From the NCBI RefSeq assembly GCF_002218085.1, contig NZ_BDUC01000001.1, positions 683,955 through 747,954 on the forward strand: 64,000 nucleotides of DNA, read 5' to 3'. Below the pieces are notes generated by a model. The model did no database searches and had not been told where the DNA came from. It worked only from the letters and a program-made list of their open reading frames with translations. Origin of the DNA: Tolypothrix sp. NIES-4075 (GTDB lineage Bacteria; Cyanobacteriota; Cyanobacteriia; Cyanobacteriales; Nostocaceae). Below, one piece after another: positions 34,517 to 43,931 of the stretch. The stretch's first letter is position 1; every line of letters starts with the position of its first letter. The translations under genes were made by a program, and so were the position numbers.

Positions 34517-34963
34517 TTATGTCTTTTCCTGCAAAAATGGATTTACAATCTGTAAGGCATTTTCGATAATCAAGCCATCTTGCATATCTTCTGAGTAAAG
34601 AATACTTGCTTGCCCTAAAACGGCACTGGCAACAATGAGGCTATCCCAAAATGATAGCAAATAGCGATTGCGTAACTTGACTCCATACTGAAGCGTTTCT
34701 AGCGAGATAGGCAAGATTTCACAGCCTTGTACAAAATCTTCAATTAAGTTTTGAATCTGCGAGTTATCAAAACCTGCTTTGCGGATTAAATTTGCACAAA
34801 CCTCATTGATAACTTGCACACTAACAAGCAGGTTTTCTTGACTCGTAACGTTTGTAGCTATTTGTTGCTTTTGTATTGCACTTGAATCACTGGAATTCAA
34901 GATGAAACGATAGAGCCAAATATTGGAATCAACAAAGCACCGTGTCGAATCACCAGCGTTCAT
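34517..34963 (-). CDS. PIN-domain toxin (VapC-like)
   Basis: 148 residues from ATG 34963. PIN-domain acidic residues are present: D12 in FVDSNIWLYR, E54 in VINEVC, D107 in FWDSLIVASA, and D125 in YSEDMQDG. These coordinate metal for RNA cleavage. The start overlaps the upstream antitoxin gene by 14 bp, which indicates translational coupling. It appears intact, unlike the neighbouring DUF433/DUF5615 module. Confidence 0.87.
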   Translation of the reverse strand: MNAGDSTRCFVDSNIWLYRFILNSSDSSAIQKQQIATNVTSQENLLVSVQVINEVCANLIRKAGFDNSQIQNLIEDFVQGCEILPISLETLQYGVKLRNRYLLSFWDSLIVASAVLGQASILYSEDMQDGLIIENALQIVNPFLQEKT

Positions 34964-35183
34964 TTGCTTCTTCTCTGGTGAGTGGTTTAAAACCTGCTAT
35001 CTGGATAGGATTTGCGGTTAGCTGGGCTATAATACCCGTTTGTGGAAAACGTTTCTTTTTTGAGGAAGGTTTTAATATCACAATTTGTACGATTTCGGCT
35101 TTGCGTATCTCGTCTTGATACTCAAGGGGAATTTCAATTGTGCCGTTATTGACTTTAGCGTTAAAGTGTGTGTTTGTAGTCAT
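34950..35183 (-). CDS. Antitoxin of the PIN module
   Basis: 77 residues from ATG 35183 (MTTNTHFNAKVNNGTIEIPL); the frame begins four codons earlier. Its N-terminus is compatible with an AbrB/SpoVT-like beta strand pair (NGTIEIPLEYQDEIRKAEIV), and its C-terminus KPLTREEANERW is the likely toxin-binding tail. It overlaps the PIN gene start by 14 bp in the order antitoxin then toxin. It is probably autoregulated with the toxin. Confidence 0.75.
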   Translation of the reverse strand: MTTNTHFNAKVNNGTIEIPLEYQDEIRKAEIVQIVILKPSSKKKRFPQTGIIAQLTANPIQIAGFKPLTREEANERW

Positions 35184-35423
35184 CGGTTCCAACAATTCTA
35201 GAAAGAGGATTTAATTTCGTTATGCTGCAAAAGAGGTGACACGGTAATGAGAGTTGTCTTTTAGTTTAGCTAATTGCGTTAAACTAAGGAATATGATGCA
35301 AAATTTCCTGATGATTGCCCTTTCCCTAATGATGTAGAAACATTATTGGCTGACCAACGTTGAACTTTAAAGACCTTCCGGCATCCCTTTCCTTACCAAA
35401 GAGAGGGGCAAAAGGTGAGTTTT

Positions 35424-35481
35424 CGTAGTGAGCGGTTTACCGCTCAAAGCAAAGATTTTAACGGCTAAAGCCGTTACTACG
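35424..35481. repeat. Palindromic dispersed element, copy B
   Basis: CGTAGTGAGCGGTTTACCGC ... CGGCTAAAGCCGTTACTACG. Ends CGTAGT / ACTACG are inverted, and inside are two hairpins, GAGCGGTTTACCGCTC and AACGGCTAAAGCCGTT. It lies in the 360-bp gap between the PIN antitoxin and the DUF29 gene; a short unplaced coding remnant (YDAKFPDDCPFPNDVETLL) precedes it near 35295. Confidence 0.85.
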
Positions 35482-35543
35482 TTAAAGAGAGTTTATTTAT
35501 ACCCATCTACTTAAGCGATCGCATGACATATTATCTACTTAAT

Positions 35544-36053
35544 TTACTCAAACCAATCTTTTCCTCCTGGTAATTCTGCTAAATAATTATCAATAATATC
35601 TGGCAATTCTTTGGGATGATATTTATAAGTTAAATATAAAAGTTTTTGAGCAATATTAATTAAGGTTTCTCGATTAAGTCTTTGGGAAACTTGGCTAGGT
35701 TTTAACGTACCTGCAAAAATCTCGGCGCTGGCTGGTCGAATTGCTATCGCTACTGCTTCTTCTAAATATTCTGACCAGTCATCAGCTTGAATATAATAAT
35801 ATTTTTGATTAGCTTTAATATTTAATTTGGCAATTTGAATTACTGAATCAGAGATAGAAGCAATCCAAGAGTTGGTTAAACGCTGTTCAATTTGATTTTT
35901 AATTAAATGAATACATAATCTAACTAAAAAAGCTTCTATTTTTCGCAGAGTTGCCTGTTTACTCATCTCCTCTAAATCATCAATAATCTCTAGGGCATCA
36001 TCATAACGATGCTCTAAGATACTTTGTCTTAATTCTATTAATTCTTGTGTCAT
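35544..36053 (-). CDS. DUF29 family protein
   Basis: 169 residues from ATG 36053 (MTQELIELRQSILEHRYDDA). It is all-helical, with the DUF29 signature IKNQIEQRLTNSWIASISDS and a central DDWSEYLEEAVAIAI block. These small proteins are abundant in Nostocales and of unknown function. It is monocistronic and divergent from recQ across about 170 bp. Confidence 0.85.
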   Translation of the reverse strand: MTQELIELRQSILEHRYDDALEIIDDLEEMSKQATLRKIEAFLVRLCIHLIKNQIEQRLTNSWIASISDSVIQIAKLNIKANQKYYYIQADDWSEYLEEAVAIAIRPASAEIFAGTLKPSQVSQRLNRETLINIAQKLLYLTYKYHPKELPDIIDNYLAELPGGKDWFE

Positions 36054-36220
36054 AGTCAACGAATAATCCTATGAATGAAATACTAGCATTGCTGAACAAT
36101 TTGGGACTGTAAACTATGCATCTAGAAACGTAAGACTTCTCTTCCTCTGCCGATAATTTGAGTTAAAATCCTGATATCTTCCTAACTACCTTGGCAAAAA
36201 GCCCCAAAAAAGCGATCGCT

Positions 36221-38389
36221 ATGCTTCAGTATCCCAATTTAGAACAAGCGCTAAAATATAACTTTGGCTACGATAGATTTCGCCCAGGACAACGGCAAAT
36301 TATCGAGGATGCGCTGCAAAATCGGGATTTACTGATTGTTATGCCTACGGGGGGAGGAAAATCGTTATGTTTTCAACTACCAGCAATTTTGAAAAAAGGC
36401 TTAACGGTGGTAGTATCGCCGTTGATCGCTTTGATGCAAGACCAAGTAGAATCGTTGCGGAATAATAATATCTCTGCAACCTTTCTTAATAGTAGTCTGA
36501 ATGCTTATAAAACGCGATCGCGTGAAGAAGCGATTCTCAAAGGTCAAGTTAAATTACTCTACGTCGCTCCAGAACGCTTATTAAGCGAAAGGTTTCTGCC
36601 TTTTCTCGATTTAGTACATCACCAAATCGGCATTTCTGCTTTTGCGATTGATGAAGCGCATTGTGTCTCAGAATGGGGACACGATTTTCGTCCAGAATAC
36701 CGTCAGTTGAGGTCTGTGCGGAAACGCTATCCAAATGTCCCCACTCTCGCGCTTACCGCTACTGCCACAGATCGAGTCCGTAATGATATTATCCAACAAC
36801 TGGGATTAAAGCAACCGAGTATTCATATTGCTAGTTTCAACCGTCAAAATCTCTATTATGAAATTCGCCCGAAAACTAAGACTGCTTACGCGGAAATATT
36901 AGAAATTGTTCGAGAAAACGAAGGTTCGGGAATCATCTATTGTTTGACGCGCAAAAAGGTAGATGAACTCACTTTTAAATTGCAAAATGATAAAGTTGCT
37001 GCACTTTCTTATCATGCAGGTTTAACTGATGAAGAACGCACAAAAAATCAAACTCGCTTTATTCGCGATGATGTGCGCTTAATGGTTGCAACTATCGCTT
37101 TTGGGATGGGAATTAATAAACCGGATGTGCGGTTTGTGATTCACTTTGATTTACCGCGTAATTTAGAAAGTTATTATCAAGAATCAGGCAGGGCGGGTAG
37201 AGATGGTGAAGCATCTCGATGTACAATGTTTTTCAGTTACGGTGATATTAAAACGATTGAATGGAGTATTAATCAAAAAACCGATCCACAAGAACAATTA
37301 ATCGCCAAACAACAATTACGTCAGGTTATTGATTATGCGGAAGGTACAGATTGTCGGCGGACAATTCAGTTAGGTTATTTTGGGGAACGTTTTCCGGGTA
37401 ATTGCGGTAACTGTGATAATTGTCGTTTTCCCAAACCGGTGCAAGATTGGACAATTGAAGCGATGAAATTTCTATCTTGCGTAGCGCGTTGTAAAGAAAG
37501 ATTTGGGATGCTTCATATTATAGATGTGTTGCGAGGAGCAAAAACACAAAAGATTACTCAAAACGGACATGATAAACTATCTACATACGGTATTGGCAAA
37601 GATAAAAGCGTCGATGAATGGCGAATGTTAGGGCGATCGCTTTTACATCAAGGCTTATTAGAACAAACGAACGATGGTTACTCTGTCTTGAAATTGAACG
37701 CTTTGAGTTGGGAAGTAATGCGAAAACAGCGCACAGTTTCCCTCGCGATTACCGTCGCGCAAAAGCCGATTTGGGAAGGTGATAGCGAAAAAGCACAAGA
37801 AGTGGAAATGCTAGTTTATCGATTGCGATCGCTTCGCAAACAACTTGCGGATGAACAATCTGTTCCACCTTATGTAGTCTTTCCCGATTCTACTTTAAAG
37901 TTGATGGCACAAGCCAAGCCGAAAACACTCGCTGAATTTGGGAAACTTTCGGGTGTTGGCAGTCATAAACTCGCTCAATATGGCGATATATTTCTCAAGG
38001 AAATTCGCGCTTACTGTGAAGAACAAGGTTTGTTATCAGAGAAAGCTAATGTTAGTTCTACACCTTATCTTGCCTCACCTACAGAAACTGAATATTTTAC
38101 TTTGCAGTTACATCAACAAGGTTTAACTGTGGAAGAAATTGCTCAAAAACGCAATTTTCGCTCGACTACAATTATTCGTCATCTTTCAGATTTAATTGAT
38201 AAAAATCAGCCTGTAGATTTCAATTTGTTGGTTCCCCTAGAAAAGCAGCATAAAATTTTGCAAGTGTTAGAAATTCTTGGGGATATTGCTTTGACACCAA
38301 TTAAAGAATATCTTGGTGATAACTATAGTTTTGATGAAATTCGTTTGGTTAGGGGTAAATGGCGTCGGGAAAGTAAGAAATTAAAATAG
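36221..38389 (+). CDS. recQ: ATP-dependent DNA helicase RecQ
   Basis: 722 residues from ATG 36221; a TTG 30 bp earlier is in frame. Superfamily-2 motifs: Walker A TGGGKS (43-48), DEAH (144-147), and motif VI GRAGRDGE. The zinc-binding RecQ-Ct has C...CGNCDNC, then the RQC winged helix and an HRDC domain at roughly residues 540-615. The last 110 residues hold a helix-turn-helix typical of long RecQ forms (GLTVEEIAQKRNFRSTTIIR). It unwinds recombination and fork intermediates in a 3'-5' direction. Full length and intact. Confidence 0.96.
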   Translation: MLQYPNLEQALKYNFGYDRFRPGQRQIIEDALQNRDLLIVMPTGGGKSLCFQLPAILKKGLTVVVSPLIALMQDQVESLRNNNISATFLNSSLNAYKTRSREEAILKGQVKLLYVAPERLLSERFLPFLDLVHHQIGISAFAIDEAHCVSEWGHDFRPEYRQLRSVRKRYPNVPTLALTATATDRVRNDIIQQLGLKQPSIHIASFNRQNLYYEIRPKTKTAYAEILEIVRENEGSGIIYCLTRKKVDELTFKLQNDKVAALSYHAGLTDEERTKNQTRFIRDDVRLMVATIAFGMGINKPDVRFVIHFDLPRNLESYYQESGRAGRDGEASRCTMFFSYGDIKTIEWSINQKTDPQEQLIAKQQLRQVIDYAEGTDCRRTIQLGYFGERFPGNCGNCDNCRFPKPVQDWTIEAMKFLSCVARCKERFGMLHIIDVLRGAKTQKITQNGHDKLSTYGIGKDKSVDEWRMLGRSLLHQGLLEQTNDGYSVLKLNALSWEVMRKQRTVSLAITVAQKPIWEGDSEKAQEVEMLVYRLRSLRKQLADEQSVPPYVVFPDSTLKLMAQAKPKTLAEFGKLSGVGSHKLAQYGDIFLKEIRAYCEEQGLLSEKANVSSTPYLASPTETEYFTLQLHQQGLTVEEIAQKRNFRSTTIIRHLSDLIDKNQPVDFNLLVPLEKQHKILQVLEILGDIALTPIKEYLGDNYSFDEIRLVRGKWRRESKKLK

Positions 38390-38426
38390 AGCATCTTTGC
38401 GATGAAAAAAAGCCCAAAAAACCTTC

Positions 38427-38497
38427 GCCAAGGGCGAACGCGCAACGCGTGTCGCAGACAAGCCTTTCGTTCGCGGAGCGTCTGGTGATAGGAGAAG
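38427..38497. repeat. Small dispersed GC-rich repeat downstream of recQ
   Basis: GGGCGAACGCGCAACGCGTG, then GTCGCAGACAAGCC and TTCGCGGAGCGTCTGGTGAT. It is of the same type as the core of copy A at 32205-32245 and the repeat at 10126. The remaining DNA up to 38721 shows no gene. Confidence 0.6.
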
Positions 38498-38721
38498 GAC
38501 AAGAGAAGGCTACCGCACTACTATCGCAAAGGACACAGAGGAATAAGAGGAGCGATCTTGGTTTTTGCGCTCATTCCAAAGATGAAGGAAATAGCCAAAA
38601 CGCAACTTTAGATTAAAAGGATCATAAATTTTGTCTATTTTTCCTGTATAGTATTTTCTTGTATAGAAGATTGGTTCGCTGATTTTTCCTAATACCAATA
38701 AGTTAGAATTATGACGCATCT

Positions 38722-38966
38722 AAAACGTACTTTCAAATAAAGCCGAAAATGCTGGTTTGAGGGTAATAGCTGTAAATCCAAACGGCACTAGTCAAGAATG
38801 TTCTAACTGTGGTCACAAAGTTAAAAAGCCATTGTCTCAAAGAATGCACAATTGTCCTGTATGTCATACGAGCTTGTGCAGGGATTTGAACGCGGCTATA
38901 AACGTAAAGGCGCGTGGGACGCACGCCCTCAAAGCTCAATTAATGTCCTCCCAGAGGAGTCGTTGA
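38722..38966 (+). pseudogene. 3' fragment of a tnpB gene (zinc-ribbon and last RuvC motif)
   Basis: Only the last about 80 codons remain: LRVIAVNPNGTSQECSNCGH, the second CxxC pair in CPVCHTSLC, and RDLNAAINV with the third RuvC aspartate. The N-terminal two thirds are gone. Unlike the intact tnpB at 15919, this belongs to an IS891/IS1341-like TnpB group (NPNGTSQxCSxCG). Confidence 0.85.
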
Positions 38967-39005
38967 GAAGCCCACACTCACCGTCGATAGGAGTGTGTGG
39001 AGTAC
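38967..39005 (+). other. Right-end hairpin of the IS200/IS605-type remnant
   Basis: GAAGCCCACACTCACCGTCG followed by AGGAGTGTGTGG makes the stem CACACTC / GAGTGTG. This is the usual subterminal hairpin and omega-RNA 3' end of IS605-superfamily elements. It directly follows the tnpB fragment, so the element's right end lies near 39005. Confidence 0.65.
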
Positions 39006-39009
39006 GTCA

Positions 39010-40203
39010 CTGATGATACTATAACTTCTATCCTGTTACTGGGTTTTAGTTGCAGTGTAGAAAAATTTTTTCCTAACTAAATATAAGCCATGTCTGACGA
39101 CAAGCCTTTCCCTTGTCTACGCTACAACCAAATCCAAAAATTAATAAGTTGGATTTCATCACATTGAAACCCAACCGACAATACAGTTTAAGGAAAACTT
39201 GGAACTTTTGAAGAGGTGTTTTCTGATGTTGTGGCAATTGGCAACTTCGGTGCAGTCCGTTGGGTTCTTTGAACCAAAATTATAGATAGCAGCTTGGGTA
39301 AGGTAAGGCAAGCGATCGCAGAAATCAGTGTTATGAATATACCATTCATCAAACCCATAAATCATTGCCCCTTTTTTAGTATTGTTGATTACTATTTTTA
39401 GTTTGAGGCATAATTACTCAAATTTGACAAATGCAATAGTGAGAATTTCTTTTGGTTACTATAAAAAATAATTAAGATACGTTTTGTTAACCTAAATTTT
39501 ATTTTGTTTGCAGAGATAATTTTTGAATTCAAAAGTAACTCATTTTACCATATGCCTTTAGTATACCATAATAAAGCATTTTTGTAGTAAGGACTGAGCG
39601 TCCTTATATGATTAGATGAGGACTAAAGTCCTCACTACGAAGTTATTAACAGAAGGTAGGTACTTTTTACGGAGAACATTTCGCGCAAAAATTAGGACGA
39701 AACTTACATACGGGGCTGGCGGTTAATGAATAACTTGTACAATATGGAAAACTGGTAATTTCGTATTTAGTTTTTCGTGGTGTTGAGTACATTTGCAATC
39801 GTTGAATATATTTGGTTTTCAAACTAAAAAAGAGAGATAGAAGCCTTGGGAAAGCAAGACAACCAAATATATTGATTGATGTTAGTAATATAATATCTAG
39901 CAAATCCATAGGTAATCACCGCCTGTTAGTAATAGGTGGTCAACTCCAGGATGAAGTATAAAATTTTCATCCTTCGCTCTCCACGTCAGTTATTGCTGTT
40001 AGTTACAACTAGTTAAGAGCAAGTTTCATTGCTTTTAATCTATGTAAAATCATCTTAACATATATTTATTTAAATATCTTCATGAAAATCTGGAAATTCT
40101 TTATAAATACAAGTAGTTGTGTATCTTAAAGTCGGCTATTTTGGTCAGATGACAGAATATGCACACAAAACATAATAATTTATGATTTAGGAGATGATGT
40201 GTA
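39010..40203. other. 1.2-kb AT-rich region without a recognisable gene
   Basis: It holds dispersed palindromic element copy C (39584-39638) and two short minus-strand open frames (68 and 80 codons) that lack ribosome-binding sites, family motifs or coding composition. The last about 150 bp, rich in A/T, presumably contain the aas promoter; TTAGGAG lies about 10 nt before its start codon. Confidence 0.5.
39584..39638. repeat. Palindromic dispersed element, copy C
   Basis: GTAGTAAGGACTGAGCGTCC ... GAGGACTAAAGTCCTCACTAC. The ends GTAGT / ACTAC are inverted; the internal hairpins are AAGGACTGAGCGTCCTT and GAGGACTAAAGTCCTC. Confidence 0.85.
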
Positions 40204-42177
40204 ATGTCGAAAACTTCTGTTACTGCTGATATATTTTCTCAGATTTCTGAGCGAGAGCGCCTCGCATTAAAGCGTTTGGCAGATTTTTCCAATGTAGAGA
40301 CGTTGCCGGAAATTTGGGATTTGGTAGCAAAACGATGCGGTGATACTGTCGCTTTGCGCGATCCTCACAGCCAACCAGAAGTTGTGATTACTCATACGCA
40401 GCTATTAGAAAAAATACAGCAATTTGCCGCAGGTTTGCAAGCGTTGGGGGTGAAAATAGGCGATCGCTTAACTTTAATTGCTGACAACAGTCCCCGCTGG
40501 TTTATTGCCGATCAAGGCATTCTAATGGCTGGGGGAGTAGATGCGGTGCGTAGTTCCCAAGCCGAAAAGGAAGAATTGCTATTTATCATCGCTAATAGTG
40601 GTAGTACAGCGCTGGTAGTAGAAGATTTAAAGACACTGAAGAAGCTTCGGGATAGGCTCAACGATTTGCCAATTCAATTTATAATTTTGCTTAGTGATGA
40701 AGCACCACCATCAGAAGAAACTTTGAAGGTGTTGAACTTTTCGCAGTTGATGGATAGCGCAAATCATACCTTACAACCAGCGCGACAAAAGCGCAATGAT
40801 TTGGCAACTTTAATTTACACATCTGGCACTACAGGCAAACCCAAAGGCGTAATGCTCAGTTATGGTAATTTAATGCACCAAGTAACAACCTTTGGGACAG
40901 TAGTACAACCAGAAATAGGAGATATTGTTCTCAGCATTCTTCCTAGCTGGCACGTTTACGAAAGAACAGTTGAATATTACTTACTTTCTCAAGGTTGCAC
41001 CCAAGTTTACACTAATTTGCGCTCTGTAAAAAAGGATTTAAAAGAATTTAAACCTAATTACATGCTGGGTGTACCGCGTTTGTGGGAATCGATTTATGAA
41101 GGTGTGCAAAAGCAGTTTCGGGAACAACCAGAGAACAAACAACGTTTAATTAACTCGTTACTGGCGATTAGCGATAAGTATATCAAAGCGCGGCGAATCG
41201 CTCAAAATTTGAGTTTAGATCATCTTCATGCATCAGGAATTGAGCGATTATCAGCAAGTATACAAGCATCTGCATTGCTTCCCCTTCATGCCTTAGGAGA
41301 AAAACTCGTTTATAACAAAGTACGAGAAGCAACGGGAGGGAAAATTAAGCAGATGATTAGCGGTGGTGGTGCGCTTCCCAAACACATCGATGACTTCTTT
41401 GAAATTATTGGTGTCGAGATTTTGCAAGGTTATGGCTTGACGGAAACTTCTCCGGTAACAAATGTGCGTCGTCCTTGGCGGAATTTACGCGGTTCATCGG
41501 GACAACCACTTCCGGGTACAGAAAATAAAATTGTCGATTCAGAAACTCGCACTCCCTTACCAATTGGGGAAAAAGGTTTAGTACTGTTGAAGGGACCGCA
41601 AATTATGCAAGGATATTACCAAAATCCGGAAGCGACAGCAAAAGCAATTGATTCTGAAGGCTGGTTTGACAGCGGTGATTTGGGTTGGCTGACACCAGAA
41701 AAAGATTTGGTGCTGACTGGCAGGGCAAAGGATACGATTGTCTTAAGCAACGGCGAAAATATCGAGCCACAGCCGATTGAAGATGCGTGCGTGCGATCGC
41801 CTTATATCGACCAAATCATGCTTGTAGGGCAAGATAAACGCAGCCTCGGTGCAATGATAGTACCGAATTTAGAAGCTCTGCAAAAATGGGCAGAAAGTCA
41901 AAATCTAGAATTTTGTATAGAGGATGACAATGTAGCGGAGACAACAAGTCAAAAAATAAATCTTGAGAGTAAAATGAGCCAGGATTTATTTCGGCAAGAA
42001 TTGAATCGGGAAGTGCAAAATCGTCCAGGTTATCGAGCGGATGACCGTATTGGTCCATTTAAACTAATCCTGGAGCCGTTTTCAATAGAAAATGGCATGA
42101 TGACACAAACCTTAAAAATTCGCCGTCACGTCGTCATGGAACGCTATCGCGATATTATTGACGGCATGTTTGCCTGA
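40204..42177 (+). CDS. aas: Acyl-[acyl-carrier-protein] synthetase / long-chain fatty acid ligase
   Basis: 657 residues from ATG 40204. The AMP-binding signature LIYTSGTTGKPKGVML lies near residue 205, with YGLTETSP, then GWFDSGDLGWL and LTGRAKDTIVL downstream. The N-terminal half (GDTVALRDPHS, DNSPRWFIADQGILMAGGVD) matches cyanobacterial Aas (slr1609 type), which reactivates free fatty acids released from membranes by linking them to ACP. An aas knock-out in other species secretes fatty acids. The about 55-residue insertion near the C-terminus (VAETTSQKINLESK) varies in this family. Single gene. Confidence 0.92.
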   Translation: MSKTSVTADIFSQISERERLALKRLADFSNVETLPEIWDLVAKRCGDTVALRDPHSQPEVVITHTQLLEKIQQFAAGLQALGVKIGDRLTLIADNSPRWFIADQGILMAGGVDAVRSSQAEKEELLFIIANSGSTALVVEDLKTLKKLRDRLNDLPIQFIILLSDEAPPSEETLKVLNFSQLMDSANHTLQPARQKRNDLATLIYTSGTTGKPKGVMLSYGNLMHQVTTFGTVVQPEIGDIVLSILPSWHVYERTVEYYLLSQGCTQVYTNLRSVKKDLKEFKPNYMLGVPRLWESIYEGVQKQFREQPENKQRLINSLLAISDKYIKARRIAQNLSLDHLHASGIERLSASIQASALLPLHALGEKLVYNKVREATGGKIKQMISGGGALPKHIDDFFEIIGVEILQGYGLTETSPVTNVRRPWRNLRGSSGQPLPGTENKIVDSETRTPLPIGEKGLVLLKGPQIMQGYYQNPEATAKAIDSEGWFDSGDLGWLTPEKDLVLTGRAKDTIVLSNGENIEPQPIEDACVRSPYIDQIMLVGQDKRSLGAMIVPNLEALQKWAESQNLEFCIEDDNVAETTSQKINLESKMSQDLFRQELNREVQNRPGYRADDRIGPFKLILEPFSIENGMMTQTLKIRRHVVMERYRDIIDGMFA

Positions 42178-42219
42178 TAATTTCCACCGCAAACAAAATA
42201 GAGTGAACGTGAAACTTTT

Positions 42220-42669
42220 ATGGATGTCTCCAAACCTCAACTGCTTTTAAAGCGAGTCGTAAATGTCAAAGTCATTGTCACACCTCTTTGGAAAGAGGAA
42301 GTACAGCAGCAACTGCAAACGCAGATCAATCAAACCGATCAGCAATTGCAACAGCTAGATGTTCAAGGACAAAGAGCAGTAGCTGAAATTCAAAAGCAGA
42401 GTTTACAACCTCCTGGACCCCAAACCCTGCAACAAATCGAAAATATCCAAGTCCAAGTCAACCAAAAGAAAAGCGAACTGCTAGAGCAGAAAAATCAAAG
42501 TTTGCAAAACCTCCAGCAAGTGCAGTTTCTCGAATTGGATCAGGAAGTCCCACAATTTCAAATGGAAGGCTTTTTCCGGGTCGAACCAGGTGATAACCTG
42601 ATCAGCAAAATGCAAGTTGAAATCGTTTTGCGCGATGGTGTTGTAGAAGAAATTCGCGGTGACGTTTAA
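42220..42669 (+). CDS. YlqD-family protein
   Basis: 149 residues from ATG 42220, 42 bp after aas. It begins with a beta strand (LLLKRVVNVKVIVTPLWKEE), then a Gln-rich coiled coil (residues 25-100, LQTQINQTDQQLQQLD), and ends in a small beta domain (EGFFRVEPGDNLISKMQVEI). YlqD proteins are conserved in cyanobacteria and Bacillus without an assigned function. It is possibly co-transcribed with aas. Confidence 0.85.
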   Translation: MDVSKPQLLLKRVVNVKVIVTPLWKEEVQQQLQTQINQTDQQLQQLDVQGQRAVAEIQKQSLQPPGPQTLQQIENIQVQVNQKKSELLEQKNQSLQNLQQVQFLELDQEVPQFQMEGFFRVEPGDNLISKMQVEIVLRDGVVEEIRGDV

Positions 42670-42738
42670 ATTCACCAGTTCTAAGTTATAAATTTTAACT
42701 TTTAACTCCTCGCTCCTCACTTTTAACTCCAGACTCCC

Positions 42739-42768
42739 GTACAGACGTTACGAAAGGAACGTCTCTAC
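42739..42768. repeat. GTAGAGACG palindrome family, degenerate copy
   Basis: GTACAGACGTTACGAAAGGAACGTCTCTAC has near-perfect inverted arms (one mismatch, GTA-CAGACGTT / AACGTCTCTAC). Related perfect copies are at 32673-32700 (inside the MITE) and 45265-45293. Confidence 0.7.
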
Positions 42769-42811
42769 CTAACTCCTCACACCTCAAATCAGTCTTAACT
42801 CAGGAGCGCAT

Positions 42812-43330
42812 CTATCTACAGGTAGAAATTGAATTTTTGTGAGGGCGGTTCCCAGACCAACATTGTAGCTGGGAGCCTGCCCAGACAATTTGCCAAACCG
42901 GTGGTGAACTCACTAAAAGCGATCGCCCAAAAGTTGTCATCTCCACGCGGTATTTAACCGTACCGACAGCATTATCCGCTTGCTTCATCTGTGTAATCGT
43001 CACCATCGCTTGATTTGGTTGCGGATAAACTACCTCCACCTTTCGCGTTGCTTTCTCTGATACCACATCATCAAAAGCATTCAGGGCAAGTGTAGCCGGA
43101 TCGCTACCCTGGAGAGAAGAATTTAGATTTTGTAGAGGTATAGTTTTATAAGTTGCTCTTTCTGTATATACCTCAATATGTTGAGCTTGTGGTATCGCCG
43201 AAAATTGCTGTTGTCCATTGTCATTACCCCAAATCGATGCTGACGGCTGGCGCTGCATGATATAAAATCCAGCACCGACGGTGGCAAAGATACTCAGTAT
43301 GAAAATCAAAAATAACTTCAATCCCGACAT
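42812..43330 (-). CDS. Conserved cyanobacterial protein with N-terminal membrane anchor
   Basis: 172 residues from ATG 43330; an upstream TTG (43351) is less likely. Residues 3-22 are one transmembrane segment (LKLFLIFILSIFATVGAGFY). The rest is a soluble periplasmic or lumenal domain, beta-rich, with KVEVVYPQPNQAMVTITQMK and VWQIVWAGSQLQCWSGN. I recall similar proteins in most cyanobacteria without a name. It is divergent from the pdhC region and convergent with the YlqD gene. Confidence 0.75.
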   Translation of the reverse strand: MSGLKLFLIFILSIFATVGAGFYIMQRQPSASIWGNDNGQQQFSAIPQAQHIEVYTERATYKTIPLQNLNSSLQGSDPATLALNAFDDVVSEKATRKVEVVYPQPNQAMVTITQMKQADNAVGTVKYRVEMTTFGRSLLVSSPPVWQIVWAGSQLQCWSGNRPHKNSISTCR

Positions 43331-43493
43331 AAAATTAAACAGAAATTTCAAACACGTTGATTACCAACTCAGAATTTTAGATGGAAATTTCACCCCATAT
43401 CCTCTACATTTCAGTAGCTTTTTTATCTTAGTGACCGATGATGAGGAGAATAAATCATATAGACCTTTGCTTTGTCTTTAGGTTCCGGGAATA

Positions 43494-43840
43494 GGTAATG
43501 GGTAATGGGTAATGGGTAATTGGGAATGGGTAATTGGGAATGGGTAATTGGGAATGGGTAATAGAAAGAAATTGTCCCCCTTGTCCCCCTTGTCCACGCC
43601 AGATGCGTGACTGTCGGCTTTGCCGACGGCAGATGACGGCAGGTGCTTCACGCAGGTGAACCCCAAGACCCAACGGGAGAGCCAGTCCCCCATCGATCAG
43701 GGAGACCGCGCCCGTCGGGGGCTGGTCTCACCGCACTGCCTCCCCAACGCACTGGCTCCCCTTGTCCCCTTGTCCCCCCCTCTCCCACTCCCCCCCTCTC
43801 CCACTCCCCCCCTCTCCCCCTCTCCCCAAAAATCTAAAAT
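43494..43840. repeat. Composite repeat region upstream of pdhC
   Basis: 43494-43563 is a GGTAATG/GGGAATG heptamer array. GTCGGCTTTGCCGAC (43613-43627) is a hairpin, and 43630-43740 is a GC-rich dispersed repeat with GGGGGCTGG-type palindromes. 43745-43830 is a CTCCCCC-type array. An open frame runs through it into pdhC, but its translation is Pro/Ser repeat sequence. No other gene lies in the 601-bp gap 43331-43931. Confidence 0.85.
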
Positions 43841-43931
43841 CGAACATCCAAAAGTCCTGGGTCAAGCTACAATTCGCATAAAGCAAAAGCTGTTAAAGTC
43901 CATAAATTATCGATTTCAAAACCACCCAACT

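Noticed and set aside
39159..39909. Two minus-strand open frames of 68 and 80 codons in the long gap
   Set aside because: No ribosome-binding site, no family motif and composition typical of random AT-rich frames.
43620..43931. Open frame upstream of and continuous with pdhC
   Set aside because: It translates Pro/Ser/Leu-rich repeat sequence from the dispersed and C-rich arrays. The lipoyl domain begins at ATG 43932, as in other E2 proteins.
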